A program made the translations under genes and the position numbers. The notes beneath the pieces are model-generated. The model saw only the letters and a list, made by a program, of their open reading frames with translations. It did no database searches and was not told the origin of the DNA. A stretch of DNA of 64,000 bases from Streptobacillus canis (GTDB lineage Bacteria; Fusobacteriota; Fusobacteriia; Fusobacteriales; Leptotrichiaceae), in NCBI RefSeq assembly GCF_009733925.1, contig NZ_WOEI01000002.1, positions 1 through 64,000 of the forward strand, given 5' to 3'. The number at the start of each line of letters is the position of its first letter. Position 1 is the first letter of the stretch. Shown here piece after piece: positions 1 through 8,780 of this stretch.

Positions 1-81
1 TATTATTACTCTATCTGCATAATTCAAATGTTTATATTTAGCTTTTTTATTATTTTCTAAATTTATGTTATTATTAGTCAT
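1..81 (-). CDS. IS30-type transposase, N-terminus only (runs off the window)
   Basis: Reading the minus strand from the ATG at 81 gives 27 open codons to the window edge, ending in KYKHLNYADRVII. This resembles the lysine-rich start plus HLTxxERIxIE helix found at the start of IS30-family transposases. A purine-rich RBS (AAAGGAA) lies 12 nt upstream. The first codons are nearly the same as those of the decayed transposase that starts at 11203, so both belong to one element family. Only the N-terminus is visible, so whether this copy is intact cannot be said. Confidence 0.5.
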   Translation of the reverse strand, partial: MTNNNINLENNKKAKYKHLNYADRVII

Positions 82-207
82 GGGTATACAGTTCCTTTCA
101 ATGAATTTAGTCGTTTATGATTGTACTGTATATCAACTTTTTTTTAACTTATATTTTGGACACTTACTATTTTAATTTAGGTTACTTAATACATTATCAC
201 ATTTAAG

Positions 208-236
208 TTGACATATTTAGTTATTAGTAATATAAT
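208..236 (+). promoter_or_regulatory. Consensus promoter of the autotransporter gene
   Basis: TTGACA at 208-213 and TATAAT at 231-236 are separated by exactly 17 bp. The promoter lies 37 bp before the ATG at 274, which also has a strong RBS (GGAGG at 262-266). Confidence 0.8.
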
Positions 237-273
237 ATAGTGTAAAAATATAAAATGAGATGGAGGAATTGGT

Positions 274-3200
274 ATGCAAAAAGAAAGAGTCCTTAAAGGT
301 CTTTTAAAAAGAAGAGTAAGCATTACTAAAGCATTATTAGTTACTTTCCTTATTACTGGTGGATTATCATTAGCGGGTACTATAGGAGAAGCACAAAACG
401 AAATTGATACAAATAATAAATTGACTGCAGGAACATATACTGGTGAAAGTTCAGGTTCAATAATTTTAACTAAGACTGATACATCTTTTGAAGGTGATGT
501 TAAATTTAATGTTGTATCAACAGGTGAAGAAACACGTTTAGATTTAAATGGACAAAATGTAAAAGTAAATTCATTAGTCGTTAGAATTAATCCAAAAGAA
601 GGAGCACATTCAAGACCTAAGGGTATATGGCTTAGAGGTAATTCTAAAGCTACTATTGAAAATTTAAATGTAGATATAGCTTTAAGATCTAAAATAACTG
701 GTTCAAAATATTCTGCAGATTCAAATGCATCTTATGGTGTTGCATTAGGAATTAATGAAACTGTACATGGTGCTGGAGATGGTAGTGGTGAAACACATTT
801 AACAGTAAATAATATGAATATTTCAGTTAAAAATACAGAAGATACGATTTTAAATGTATATACCGTTAGTAAAAGAGTTTCATTTGGTCCATTTTCTTTT
901 AACGTAAATGCAAGTGTAGATTTTACACATCAATTATCAGGATTAAGATTGGTTAGATTACAGGGAGATAAAACGACATTTATTTCTAATGGTGAAACAA
1001 ATATAAAAGTAGAAGATGTTTCAGCTACTAAATCAGGAGATTATCTAGCAGGTATATTTATATCTGGAAATGAAGCAAGTGCAACTTTTAATGGACATTC
1101 TAATATTAAAATAATTGGAGAAGGAGTAAATTCTGCAGCTATAAAAATAGGGAAACCTGGTGAAAGTTTTGAAAAGAATATGGCACCAAAAGTAATCTTT
1201 AATGGTAAAATGAATATAGATACAACAAAAGCAAAAAATTCACCTGCAATTAGATTATTTACAAATAATGTAAGTTTAGAAGTTACAGGTAAAAATAATG
1301 AAGAAGCTTCAGTAATAAATTCAGGAAATACTGCTATTGCATTTGATGTTCAGGATTATAGACTTTTTTTGTAGGACCTTTTGGAAAATCAGAAGTAAGT
1401 AGAAATTCAAATGCTACTGGACAAAGTGTTAAACTTAATAATACTGAAATAAGAACTATGTCTGAAACAGACAGTTTAATATTAGTTAAAGGTATGAAAA
1501 CGTTAGATGGATCAGCAGGTGAAGCTAGAAAATTTGAAGCTTCATTAAATAGTGGTGAAGAATTTACAAATAAAGATGCTACTTTTGAACTATCTGGAGA
1601 AAAATCAATAGCAAAAGCAGCAACTAATGGTTGGTTAATTGAAGCAACTGGAACGAGAACAGCTTCATCATCTTTAACAGCAACTATTAAAGATAAAGCT
1701 ATGGTAGAAGGATTAACAAGTAAAGATTTTAGTTCAAGATTAGATATTAATTTAGAAAATGAAGCTAAATGGACATTAAGAAATAAAGGTAATATTAATA
1801 GAACTTCTTTTAATAATTTAACTATAACAAATTCTATTCTTGATGCATCTAATATAAATAAAGAAGATAAAGCAGAATATGATTTACATGCAACAATTGA
1901 TAGTGTTACAGAAAATGGTAAAGTAACTAATGCAGGGACTATTACACTTGATAATGGTAAATATGAAGATAAATTAACATTAAACGGTACTTATAAAGGA
2001 GATAATGGTAAAATACTAGTAAATACTTTATGGAATGAAACTAGTGGTGTAAATGGAGAAAATTCTAAGTCAGATTTATTTGAAATTACAGGAGTAGTTG
2101 AAGGAAAAATAGAAGTAATAACAATAGGTAGTAATAAGTCTGAAAATATGATTGATGGATTAGTTGGAGCTGATGAAGGTGATGAAGGACATAGAAGTGC
2201 TATAGTTATCAAAACACCTGAAGGGACAGCAGAAGGTGCATTCTTTGGTAAAGCAAAAACTGAAAATGAAACAGAACTTGAATTAAAATCAGAAGTAAAA
2301 GATGGTAATAGATTATTCTTTTGGGAAATTACTAAATTAGGTAATAACGAACCAGACTTATTCTTAGTTGCAACTAGAGAAAACATGGAACAATCTAGAA
2401 ATATATTTGGACGTTTAAATGAAAGAAGAATACAAACTAAACTATTTAATATAGGTAAAGATACTAAATATCCTATGGCTTGGTTTAGATTATTTGGTGG
2501 AGAACATATACAACATTTAAGTAAAAAAACGAGTTATATGGACGGAACTATAGGAATGAATGTTGGATTTGATTATCATATTGATCCTAAAAAAGAAAAT
2601 TTAACAGGAGTGTATTTTGGATATTCTAATTCATTTAAACATGTCATGAATAAACTTTCAAATGAGTATAAAGGTAAGGTTACAACTAATATGTATTCTC
2701 TTGGATTTACTAATACTTATGAGATAGAAAAATTCTATGCTGATGCAGTAGTTCAAGTTTCGGCACTTAGAAATGAGTATAAATTTAAAAATGATAAGAA
2801 ATATAACAATACGGGAGTAATTTTTACAGGTTCACTAGAAGTAGGATCACCAATATATTTTGAAAACAATAAAGAAAGAGATGAAAAATATATAGTAGAG
2901 CCACAAGCACAAATAATATATCAATTTGGTAAAAATATGGATATAGTAGAACAAAAAATTAGTTATGGATATTCAAATTCAATCACAGGAAGAATGGGCT
3001 TAAGACTTGGATATTCAATATCAAATTACAATAAATATAAAAATGGTATGGGATATGCTCTATTTAATGTTTGGGGACAATGGACTGATGGAAATAAAGT
3101 TACTCAAGGTAAGAAAGAATATGTAACAGATTATGCTAAAGTTTGGTTAGAAGCAGGACTTGGAGCAAATATACCAGTAACTAAGAATGTAAGTTCTTAT

Positions 3201-3284
3201 TTTGAAGTAAGTCTTGAAAAATCAGTTTATGGTGGAAATAAATATGGTGGAAAAGGAACTATAGGATTTAATATAGAAAGATAA
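274..3284 (+). pseudogene. Type Va autotransporter adhesin, split by a one-base frameshift
   Basis: Two open frames, 274-1374 and 1458-3284, form one protein of about 1003 residues if a single T is added to the seven-T tract at 1364-1370. The frame then reads on from DYRLFF to VGPFGKSEV and joins the second half. The first part has a long basic signal peptide (ITKALLVTFLITG) and a repetitive Asn/Thr/Gly-rich passenger likely to fold as a beta-helix. The second part ends in a beta-barrel of about 280 residues with alternating aromatic strands, finishing in GFNIER. The protein should be exported and displayed on the outer membrane, probably as an adhesin. The frameshift may be true decay, slipped-strand phase variation or an assembly error. 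The ATG at 1458 has no RBS, so the second half is not an independent gene. Confidence 0.8.
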
Positions 3285-3291
3285 AATATAT

Positions 3292-3346
3292 TTGAAAAAT
3301 CTTTATTGATGTTGAAATATTACATTAAATAAAGATTTTTTATTTA
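3292..3346 (+). terminator. Rho-independent terminator of the autotransporter
   Basis: An AAAAATCTTTAT arm pairs with ATAAAGATTTTT around an AT-rich loop and runs into a T stretch, directly after the stop at 3284. Confidence 0.65.
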
Positions 3347-3486
3347 CTTTAAAATTTTTTTGTTGATTTTTGTTTTTTGTGTGATGATACCTGAGTTTGC
3401 CTCGGAAAATGACAAAATAGATTCTATGAAAGCTTTTAAAAATACTACCAAGAATCTATTTTCAATATTTGATATTATGTTACTTA

Positions 3487-3930
3487 GTTGAAAGAAGATA
3501 TTTCTTTTTTAAGTTTTAAAACATCCATATTATTGTATATTTTAGGTTCAATATTAAGATTTAAAGCTTTTAAAATTATATCTAAATCTTTATCATTAAT
3601 ATTAACCATTCTGTCTAATAAACATAGGTCTAATATTAATAGTGCTTTTAAGTATTCTAAATTTTAATTAAATTATGATATTTTTCTATAATATTTAAAG
3701 CAGACATTTCAAGTTCAGAGGGAACTATTAAGTAATATACCATAAGACTTTTATATTCTCCAACCTTATCAGTATCAAAAAAATTCTTAATATTGATATT
3801 ATTTTACCTGTTTTTTCATTTATTGCTTCTTTTTTGAAAGATTTAGCAAGAAGTTTTTTACTAAATTTAGTAGTTCTAAAATCTTTAGAATTTTCATTTA
3901 ATTCTTTTTTTATAGAATTTTCTACTCCAA
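3487..3930 (-). pseudogene. Decayed minus-strand gene, unrecognised
   Basis: The minus strand holds coding-like stretches in shifting frames. One, ending at a TAA near 3487, reads YLKALLILDLCLLDRMVN and then KDLDIILKALNLNIEP. Further upstream there are KSLMVYYLIVPSELEMSALN and a lysine-rich stretch (SIKKELNENSKDFRTTKF). Stops and frame changes separate them, near 3663 and 3800. I recognise no family. A 92-codon frame at 3728-4006 covers part of this but overlaps the plus-strand remnant at 3949 and has no convincing start, so I do not call it a gene. Confidence 0.4.
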
Positions 3931-3948
3931 TAGCCAACTTGTTTTTGA

Positions 3949-4107
3949 GCAGGAGTTGGATATCAATTTGATAAATTAGAATCAAGAAGAAAAGATATAT
4001 TAACATTACAAAGAAATGGAAATATTAATTTACTTGATGAGAAAGTTTATGAACATAAATTAAAAATAGAAAAAATAGAAAAAGTGTTAGAAACTTTAAA
4101 AAAATAA
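3949..4107 (+). pseudogene. C-terminal remnant of a surface or coiled-coil protein
   Basis: A plus-strand frame with no start codon reads AGVGYQFDKLESRRKD, then a lysine/glutamate-rich helix ending KIEKVLETLKK and a stop at 4105-4107. The GVGYQF segment looks like a beta-barrel strand. A good terminator follows at once, so this is the surviving 3' end of a former gene. The original family cannot be named. Confidence 0.45.
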
Positions 4108-4117
4108 ATTAATATTT

Positions 4118-4155
4118 AAAAGGTTATTTTTTCTTTGAGAAGATAACCTTTTTAT
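4118..4155 (+). terminator. Terminator of the remnant gene
   Basis: AAAAGGTTAT at 4118-4127 pairs perfectly with ATAACCTTTT at 4143-4152 and is followed by T residues. Confidence 0.75.
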
Positions 4156-4193
4156 TTGTTTTAATCACAGCTATTTATATTAAGATAAATTTT

Positions 4194-4202
4194 TGATATA
4201 AT
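4194..4202 (+). promoter_or_regulatory. Extended -10 promoter of the beta-glucoside PTS operon
   Basis: TGATATAAT fits the extended -10 pattern TGnTATAAT. No strong -35 box is visible. A CATTTC-N6-GAAATG inverted repeat at 4212-4229 sits just past the expected start of transcription and could be an operator. Confidence 0.55.
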
Positions 4203-4290
4203 ATAGAAAATCATTTCCGTAATGAAATGGAAAAAGATGTAATTGAAAATATTGATTTTTGAGGTATATTTATTATAGAAAGGGTAAATT

Positions 4291-6177
4291 ATGGAAAATG
4301 AGTTAAAACTAATATATAGGATATTAATGGATGGAAATTTTCATTCAGCAATTGAACTATCTACCCATCTTAAGCTTTCTGATAAAACATGTAGAAAGTA
4401 TGTAAAGGAATTATCAGAATTACTTAAAAAACATGATATTAATATAATTTCTAAAACAAGATTTGGATATAAACTTGAAGGAGAAATATTAAAAGAAAAT
4501 GAAATCTTTGATAGAGATCATTCTAAAATTCCAATAACAGCAGATGAAAGACAAAATTTTTTAATAGATAAATTAATTTATGAAGATAATTATCTTAAGC
4601 TTGAGGATATAGCAGAAAAAATATTTATTAGTACAAAAACTTTATCAAATGATATAAAAAAAATAGAAAATACAATAAAAGTTCATAATTTAAGTATAGA
4701 TAGAAAACCATATTATGGTTTGAAAATTGTAGGAGAAGAATTAAATATTAGAAATTATTTAATAGATGGTTTAGAAAAAAGATTGAATGAAAATAAGTTT
4801 CTTGATAAAAAATCTAAATATAGTGTAACTGACATCGCAAAATATACTTATAGTTTTTTAAAGACTAAAAATGTTAAAATTTCAGATATATCATTACAAA
4901 ATCTTGTAGCTGCAATATATGTAACCTTTCATAGAGTCCAAGAAAATAAGAGAATTAAAAATATTGATATATCAAAAAATAATCTTTTTTTAAGTAAAAG
5001 AGATCATATTGAAGAATGTATGAATGAATTATTTAATAAACTTGGATTTAAACTTAAGTTAGATGATAGAGATATAGATTTTATAACTATACATTTTTTA
5101 ACTACAGAAACTCTTACATATAAATCACTTAAAACAGAAGATATAAATGAAGTAAATGATATTATACAAGAATTATTATATTTCGTGAAACTAACATTTA
5201 AAATAGATCTATATAATGATGATGACTTATACAAAAATCTATATACTCATATCTTAGCATTGTGTATAAGAATAAGATTTGGTATTAGAGTTAAAAATCC
5301 ATTATTAGATGATATCAAAAAGAATATGCCACTTGAATATAATGTTGCAACTTATGTATGTAATTTAATTTCAAAAAGATTTGATGATATTCCATTATCA
5401 GAAGCAGAAATAGGCTATATTGCTGTAATATTACATATGAGTAAGGGAATAAATGTTAATATATCAAGTAAGAAAAATGTATTAATAGTTTGTCCAAGTG
5501 GAAGAGGTGTATCAAAATTTTTAATATATACGTATAATAATTTATTTTCAGAATATATAAACATTGTTTCATCTTGTGGTGAACATGAATTAATGGATAC
5601 AGATCTTGAAAATATAGATGTGATATTTACACTTACTGATTTAGAAACGAAAGTTAATAAGCCAGTGTATAAGATAAATTACTTTCTAAATGATGAAGAT
5701 GTTTTAAGAATAAAAAATATACTTAAAGATAATGACAATTTCTTGAAGGAAGTACTTCCTGAAGAGTTATTTGTATATGTAGATAAAGAAATGAATAAAG
5801 ATGAAATAATTACTTTAATGTCAGAAAAACTTAAATTAATTCCTAATATGAAAGAAAATATTGAAGAATTAATACATAAAAGAGAGAAACTAGGGATGAC
5901 AGAGATTTCACAAGAAGTTGCTATCCCTCATCCAACAGAGGTAATTAGTAATGTAAATGTAATAGGTGTTTGTATTAGTAAACATCCAGTAAGATGGTTA
6001 AACAATGCTGTAAATATTATATTATTCTTATGTTTAGATAATAAGAATAATAAGAATGAAAAGATATATGAATCATTTACAAAAATAGTAGGAGATAAAG
6101 AAATAATAAAAGATATCTTATCAAATCCTACATACAATTATTTTATAAACATACTAGAAAATTTAGGAGGAAAATAG
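4291..6177 (+). CDS. licR: LicR/MtlR-type PRD transcriptional activator with EIIB- and EIIA-like domains
   Basis: This 628-residue regulator should switch on the operon it heads. Domain order by eye: two HTH modules (about 1-150), PRD1 (about 170-285, FHRVQENKR), PRD2 (about 290-395, HILALCIRIRFGIR and ILHMSKGI), an EIIB-like domain with Cys401 in VCPSGRG, and an EIIA-like domain with the phospho-acceptor candidate His547 in AIPHP. In this family, PTS phosphorylation of PRD and EII residues tells the regulator whether sugar is being transported. The HTH modules and full length separate it from short BglG-type RNA-binding antiterminators. It lies 2 nt before the IIA gene. The symbol is by analogy with lichenan/cellobiose regulators. 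Confidence 0.85.
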   Translation: MENELKLIYRILMDGNFHSAIELSTHLKLSDKTCRKYVKELSELLKKHDINIISKTRFGYKLEGEILKENEIFDRDHSKIPITADERQNFLIDKLIYEDNYLKLEDIAEKIFISTKTLSNDIKKIENTIKVHNLSIDRKPYYGLKIVGEELNIRNYLIDGLEKRLNENKFLDKKSKYSVTDIAKYTYSFLKTKNVKISDISLQNLVAAIYVTFHRVQENKRIKNIDISKNNLFLSKRDHIEECMNELFNKLGFKLKLDDRDIDFITIHFLTTETLTYKSLKTEDINEVNDIIQELLYFVKLTFKIDLYNDDDLYKNLYTHILALCIRIRFGIRVKNPLLDDIKKNMPLEYNVATYVCNLISKRFDDIPLSEAEIGYIAVILHMSKGINVNISSKKNVLIVCPSGRGVSKFLIYTYNNLFSEYINIVSSCGEHELMDTDLENIDVIFTLTDLETKVNKPVYKINYFLNDEDVLRIKNILKDNDNFLKEVLPEELFVYVDKEMNKDEIITLMSEKLKLIPNMKENIEELIHKREKLGMTEISQEVAIPHPTEVISNVNVIGVCISKHPVRWLNNAVNIILFLCLDNKNNKNEKIYESFTKIVGDKEIIKDILSNPTYNYFINILENLGGK

Positions 6178-6179
6178 TA

Positions 6180-6491
6180 ATGACTTATGATGAATTAAGT
6201 GAATATGCAATGCAGATAATTGCAAATTCAGGAATGGCAAGATCAAGTGCTATGCAAGCTATACAATTTGCAAAAGCGGGGGATTTTGAAAAAGTACAAG
6301 AATGTATGAAGGAAGCGGATAAATACTATTTAGAAGCTCATGAAATACAAACAGACTTAATAGTTAAGGAAACATCAAGTGAGGAAAAAATAATATTAAA
6401 TTTAATTATGGTTCATGCTCAAGATCACTTAACTATGGCACTTTTAACTAAGGATTTAGCAAAAGAAATTATAGAACTACATAAAAAATAG
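6180..6491 (+). CDS. celC: PTS lactose/cellobiose-family EIIA
   Basis: A 103-residue all-helical protein of the EIIA-Lac family. It receives phosphate from HPr and passes it to EIIB during beta-glucoside uptake. His79 in the helix MVHAQDHL is the expected phosphorylated residue, and the length matches the family. The RBS (AGGAGG) lies in the end of the regulator gene, suggesting translational coupling. The IIB gene follows within a few bases. Confidence 0.92.
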   Translation: MTYDELSEYAMQIIANSGMARSSAMQAIQFAKAGDFEKVQECMKEADKYYLEAHEIQTDLIVKETSSEEKIILNLIMVHAQDHLTMALLTKDLAKEIIELHKK

Positions 6492-6505
6492 GAAGGATGA
6501 TTAAA

Positions 6506-6802
6506 ATGGTAAAAATACTTTTAATTTGTACAGCAGGTATGTCTACTAGCTTTTTAGTAGAAAAAATGAAAAAAGAAGCTGAAACTAGAGGTTTAGAAGT
6601 TGAAGTAACAGCAACTCCTGAAGCTAGTGCTGAAGAATTTGTAGGTAAAGTTGATGTTGTTCTACTTGGGCCACAAATTAAATATTTAGAAAATGAAATT
6701 AAAGGAAAATTTGAAGGTACTCCAGTTGCAGTAATCAACATGATGGATTATGGAATGATGAAAGGTGACAAAGTACTAGATCAAGCATTATCACTAAAAT
6801 AA
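6506..6802 (+). CDS. celA: PTS lactose/cellobiose-family EIIB
   Basis: The cytoplasmic IIB phosphocarrier of the beta-glucoside PTS. The phosphorylated cysteine is in the P-loop ILLICTAGMSTS, residue 8 from this start. An upstream in-frame ATG at 6497 directly abuts the GGAAGG ribosome site at 6491-6496 and cannot use it. The ATG at 6506 lies 9 nt downstream of it, so I choose the 98-residue form. Confidence 0.92.
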   Translation: MVKILLICTAGMSTSFLVEKMKKEAETRGLEVEVTATPEASAEEFVGKVDVVLLGPQIKYLENEIKGKFEGTPVAVINMMDYGMMKGDKVLDQALSLK

Positions 6803-6828
6803 AAAAATATAAATAAGGAGAGAGACAC

Positions 6829-8148
6829 ATGAAAAAATTTATGGATTGGATGGAGCATCATTTTGTTCCAACAGCAACGAAAATTTCTTCTCAAAGACAT
6901 TTAGTTGCAATTAGAGACTCTTTTATTGCTATATTACCAGTTACTATGGTTGGATCTATAGCAGTATTATTAAACGTATTATTTAGAAATATTCCTAATG
7001 AATATGGATTCCCTGGTGTAGCAGAATTCATGGCTCCATTAATTAATATTAATGGTGTTGTTTGGTTCGGTTCACTTGCTATTCTTTCATTAGTGTTTAT
7101 AGTTGCATTAGGATACAATGTAGCTTCAGGATACAAAGTAAATCCTTTAGCAGGATCTTTAGTAGCTGTTGCATCATTTATCTTATTCTTACCACAAGAA
7201 GCTAGATTCATGGCAGAAATTAATGGTGCTATGCATGAAGTATCATCTTGGGGATTCTTAGACTTCAATAAATATTTAGGAGCTACAGGATTATTCCCTG
7301 CTATGATAATAGGTTTCTTCTCAACAATAATTTATAGTAAATTAATGTTAAACAAAGTAACTATTAAATTACCTGATTCAGTTCCACCTGCAGTAAACAA
7401 AGCGTTTGCTTCAATAATACCAGGTGTTTTAGCTATATATGCTTCAGCAACTGTATCATATTTAATCACTACTTATACAGGACAAACTTTAATAGATATT
7501 ATATCTAAATATATACAACAACCATTATTAGAATTATCACAAGGTGCATTTACAGTTATCTTACTGGCATTCTTAGTACAATTATTCTGGTTCTTTGGAT
7601 TACATGGACACAACGTTCTTGCTCCAATCTTAGATGGTATTTACCAACCAGCTTTACTTGCAAATGCTGAACACATTGCAAAAGGTGGAACTGTTGAAAC
7701 TTTACCATACTTATGGACTAGAGGATCATTTGATGCTTACTTACAAATGGGTGGATCAGGAATAACTATAGCTTTAATTATAGCTATCTTCTTATTCTCA
7801 AAAAGAGAAGAATATAGAGCGGTTGCAAAACTTGGATTACCTATGGGTATGTTCAACATTAATGAGCCTATGATATTTGGTATGCCTATAGTACTTAACC
7901 CACTATATTTAATACCATTCTTATTAGTTTCAACTTTAGGTGCAATAGTAGCATATACTGCAACAGTATTAGGAGTAGTTCCTCCAGTATTCGTTCAAGT
8001 ACCTTGGGTATTACCTCCAGGTATATATGCATTCTTTGCAACAGGTGGAAGCTTCATGGCAGCATTAGTTTCATTATTCAACGTATTCTTAGCGTTTGTA
8101 ATATGGACACCATTTGTTATCTTAGCAAATAGAGTAAAAGAAGATTAA
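6829..8148 (+). CDS. celB: PTS lactose/cellobiose-family EIIC permease
   Basis: A 439-residue inner-membrane channel of the IIC Lac/Cel family with about ten hydrophobic segments. The conserved FGLHGHNVLAPILD and MFNINEPMIFG stretches, which carry the substrate-site His and Glu, are present. It imports the disaccharide while IIB phosphorylates it. The RBS is GGAGAG, 8 nt before the ATG. It is the fourth gene of the operon. Confidence 0.93.
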   Translation: MKKFMDWMEHHFVPTATKISSQRHLVAIRDSFIAILPVTMVGSIAVLLNVLFRNIPNEYGFPGVAEFMAPLININGVVWFGSLAILSLVFIVALGYNVASGYKVNPLAGSLVAVASFILFLPQEARFMAEINGAMHEVSSWGFLDFNKYLGATGLFPAMIIGFFSTIIYSKLMLNKVTIKLPDSVPPAVNKAFASIIPGVLAIYASATVSYLITTYTGQTLIDIISKYIQQPLLELSQGAFTVILLAFLVQLFWFFGLHGHNVLAPILDGIYQPALLANAEHIAKGGTVETLPYLWTRGSFDAYLQMGGSGITIALIIAIFLFSKREEYRAVAKLGLPMGMFNINEPMIFGMPIVLNPLYLIPFLLVSTLGAIVAYTATVLGVVPPVFVQVPWVLPPGIYAFFATGGSFMAALVSLFNVFLAFVIWTPFVILANRVKED

Positions 8149-8152
8149 TATT

Positions 8153-8172
8153 AGGGGTGGGTAAACCACCCC
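8153..8172 (+). promoter_or_regulatory. GC-rich intercistronic hairpin in the PTS operon
   Basis: GGGGTGG and CCACCCC flank a five-base loop. No T run follows and the next gene has its own RBS, so this looks like an RNA-stability or partial-termination element rather than a full terminator. Its G+C content is strikingly high for this genome. Confidence 0.6.
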
Positions 8173-8199
8173 AAATTTCAAATAAAGGAGGCAAGGATT

Positions 8200-8346
8200 A
8201 TGAAATCATGGCCTATGTTTGTAATTACACTTGGAACACTAGCTATAGCTACTTATCCAATAAGTAATAAATTAATTACCCTTCTAATGGGTTTAACATT
8301 GATAATATTAGGAATAATATTTTTAACTAGAGGTAATAAAAAATGA
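8200..8346 (+). CDS. 48-residue membrane protein in the PTS operon
   Basis: A strong RBS (AAAGGAGG, 8184-8191) precedes this ATG. The product is 48 residues long, starts MKSWPMFVITLG and has two hydrophobic segments (about 6-19 and 26-43) ending in TRGNKK. Its TGA overlaps the ATG of the next gene (ATGA at 8343-8346), which argues strongly for real, coupled translation. I recognise no family. A small inner-membrane partner of the permease or of the neighbouring DUF3284-like protein is possible. Confidence 0.7.
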   Translation: MKSWPMFVITLGTLAIATYPISNKLITLLMGLTLIILGIIFLTRGNKK

Positions 8347-8780
8347 GAGTAGAAAAGAATATAAAAGTTTCTTCAAAAGAATTTTTTGATTTTTTAATTG
8401 AAAATTTAAGACAAGAAATGAATATTAAAGGTAAGATAAAAGAAGGTATGAGATTTAGTGTAAATCTGAAAACTAAAACTAATCAAGTAACTAAAAGTAC
8501 AGCAGAGATTATGAATTTAACTCCAAATGAAAGATATACACTAAAATATTATTCTAGTTTAGGAGAAAATATAGTTGATTATCAAATTAAAGAAATAAGT
8601 AGTGATGAAATAAAGATAATATATGATGAAATATATATTACTAATTCTACTATGCAAAGATATAATCAAATGTTTGTAGAATTCTTTTATTCATTCTTCT
8701 TAAAAAGAAAGAAAAAGAAAATGTTAAAAGCAGTAGAAAGTTATTTAATAAATAAGAGAACGGAGGCTAAAAATGATTAA
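8343..8780 (+). CDS. DUF3284-like protein of the beta-glucoside PTS operon
   Basis: A 145-residue soluble protein starting MRVEKNIKVSSKEFFDFL. Its length, pattern and position between IIC and a GH1 enzyme match DUF3284 proteins, which commonly accompany cellobiose-type PTS genes and have no established function. The ATG overlaps the stop of the tiny membrane protein, and the gene overlaps the glucosidase start by 8 nt. The C-terminus is strongly basic (KRKKKKMLK). The family assignment is from memory of the pattern. Confidence 0.7.
   Translation: MRVEKNIKVSSKEFFDFLIENLRQEMNIKGKIKEGMRFSVNLKTKTNQVTKSTAEIMNLTPNERYTLKYYSSLGENIVDYQIKEISSDEIKIIYDEIYITNSTMQRYNQMFVEFFYSFFLKRKKKKMLKAVESYLINKRTEAKND

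Noticed and set aside
1991..2386. 131-codon minus-strand frame within the autotransporter
   Set aside because: It lies wholly inside the barrel and passenger coding region, has no RBS, and its composition mirrors the plus-strand gene.
3728..4006. 92-codon minus-strand frame as an intact gene
   Set aside because: It overlaps the opposed remnant, its N-terminus is antisense to coding-like sequence, and frames shift within it. It fits decay better.
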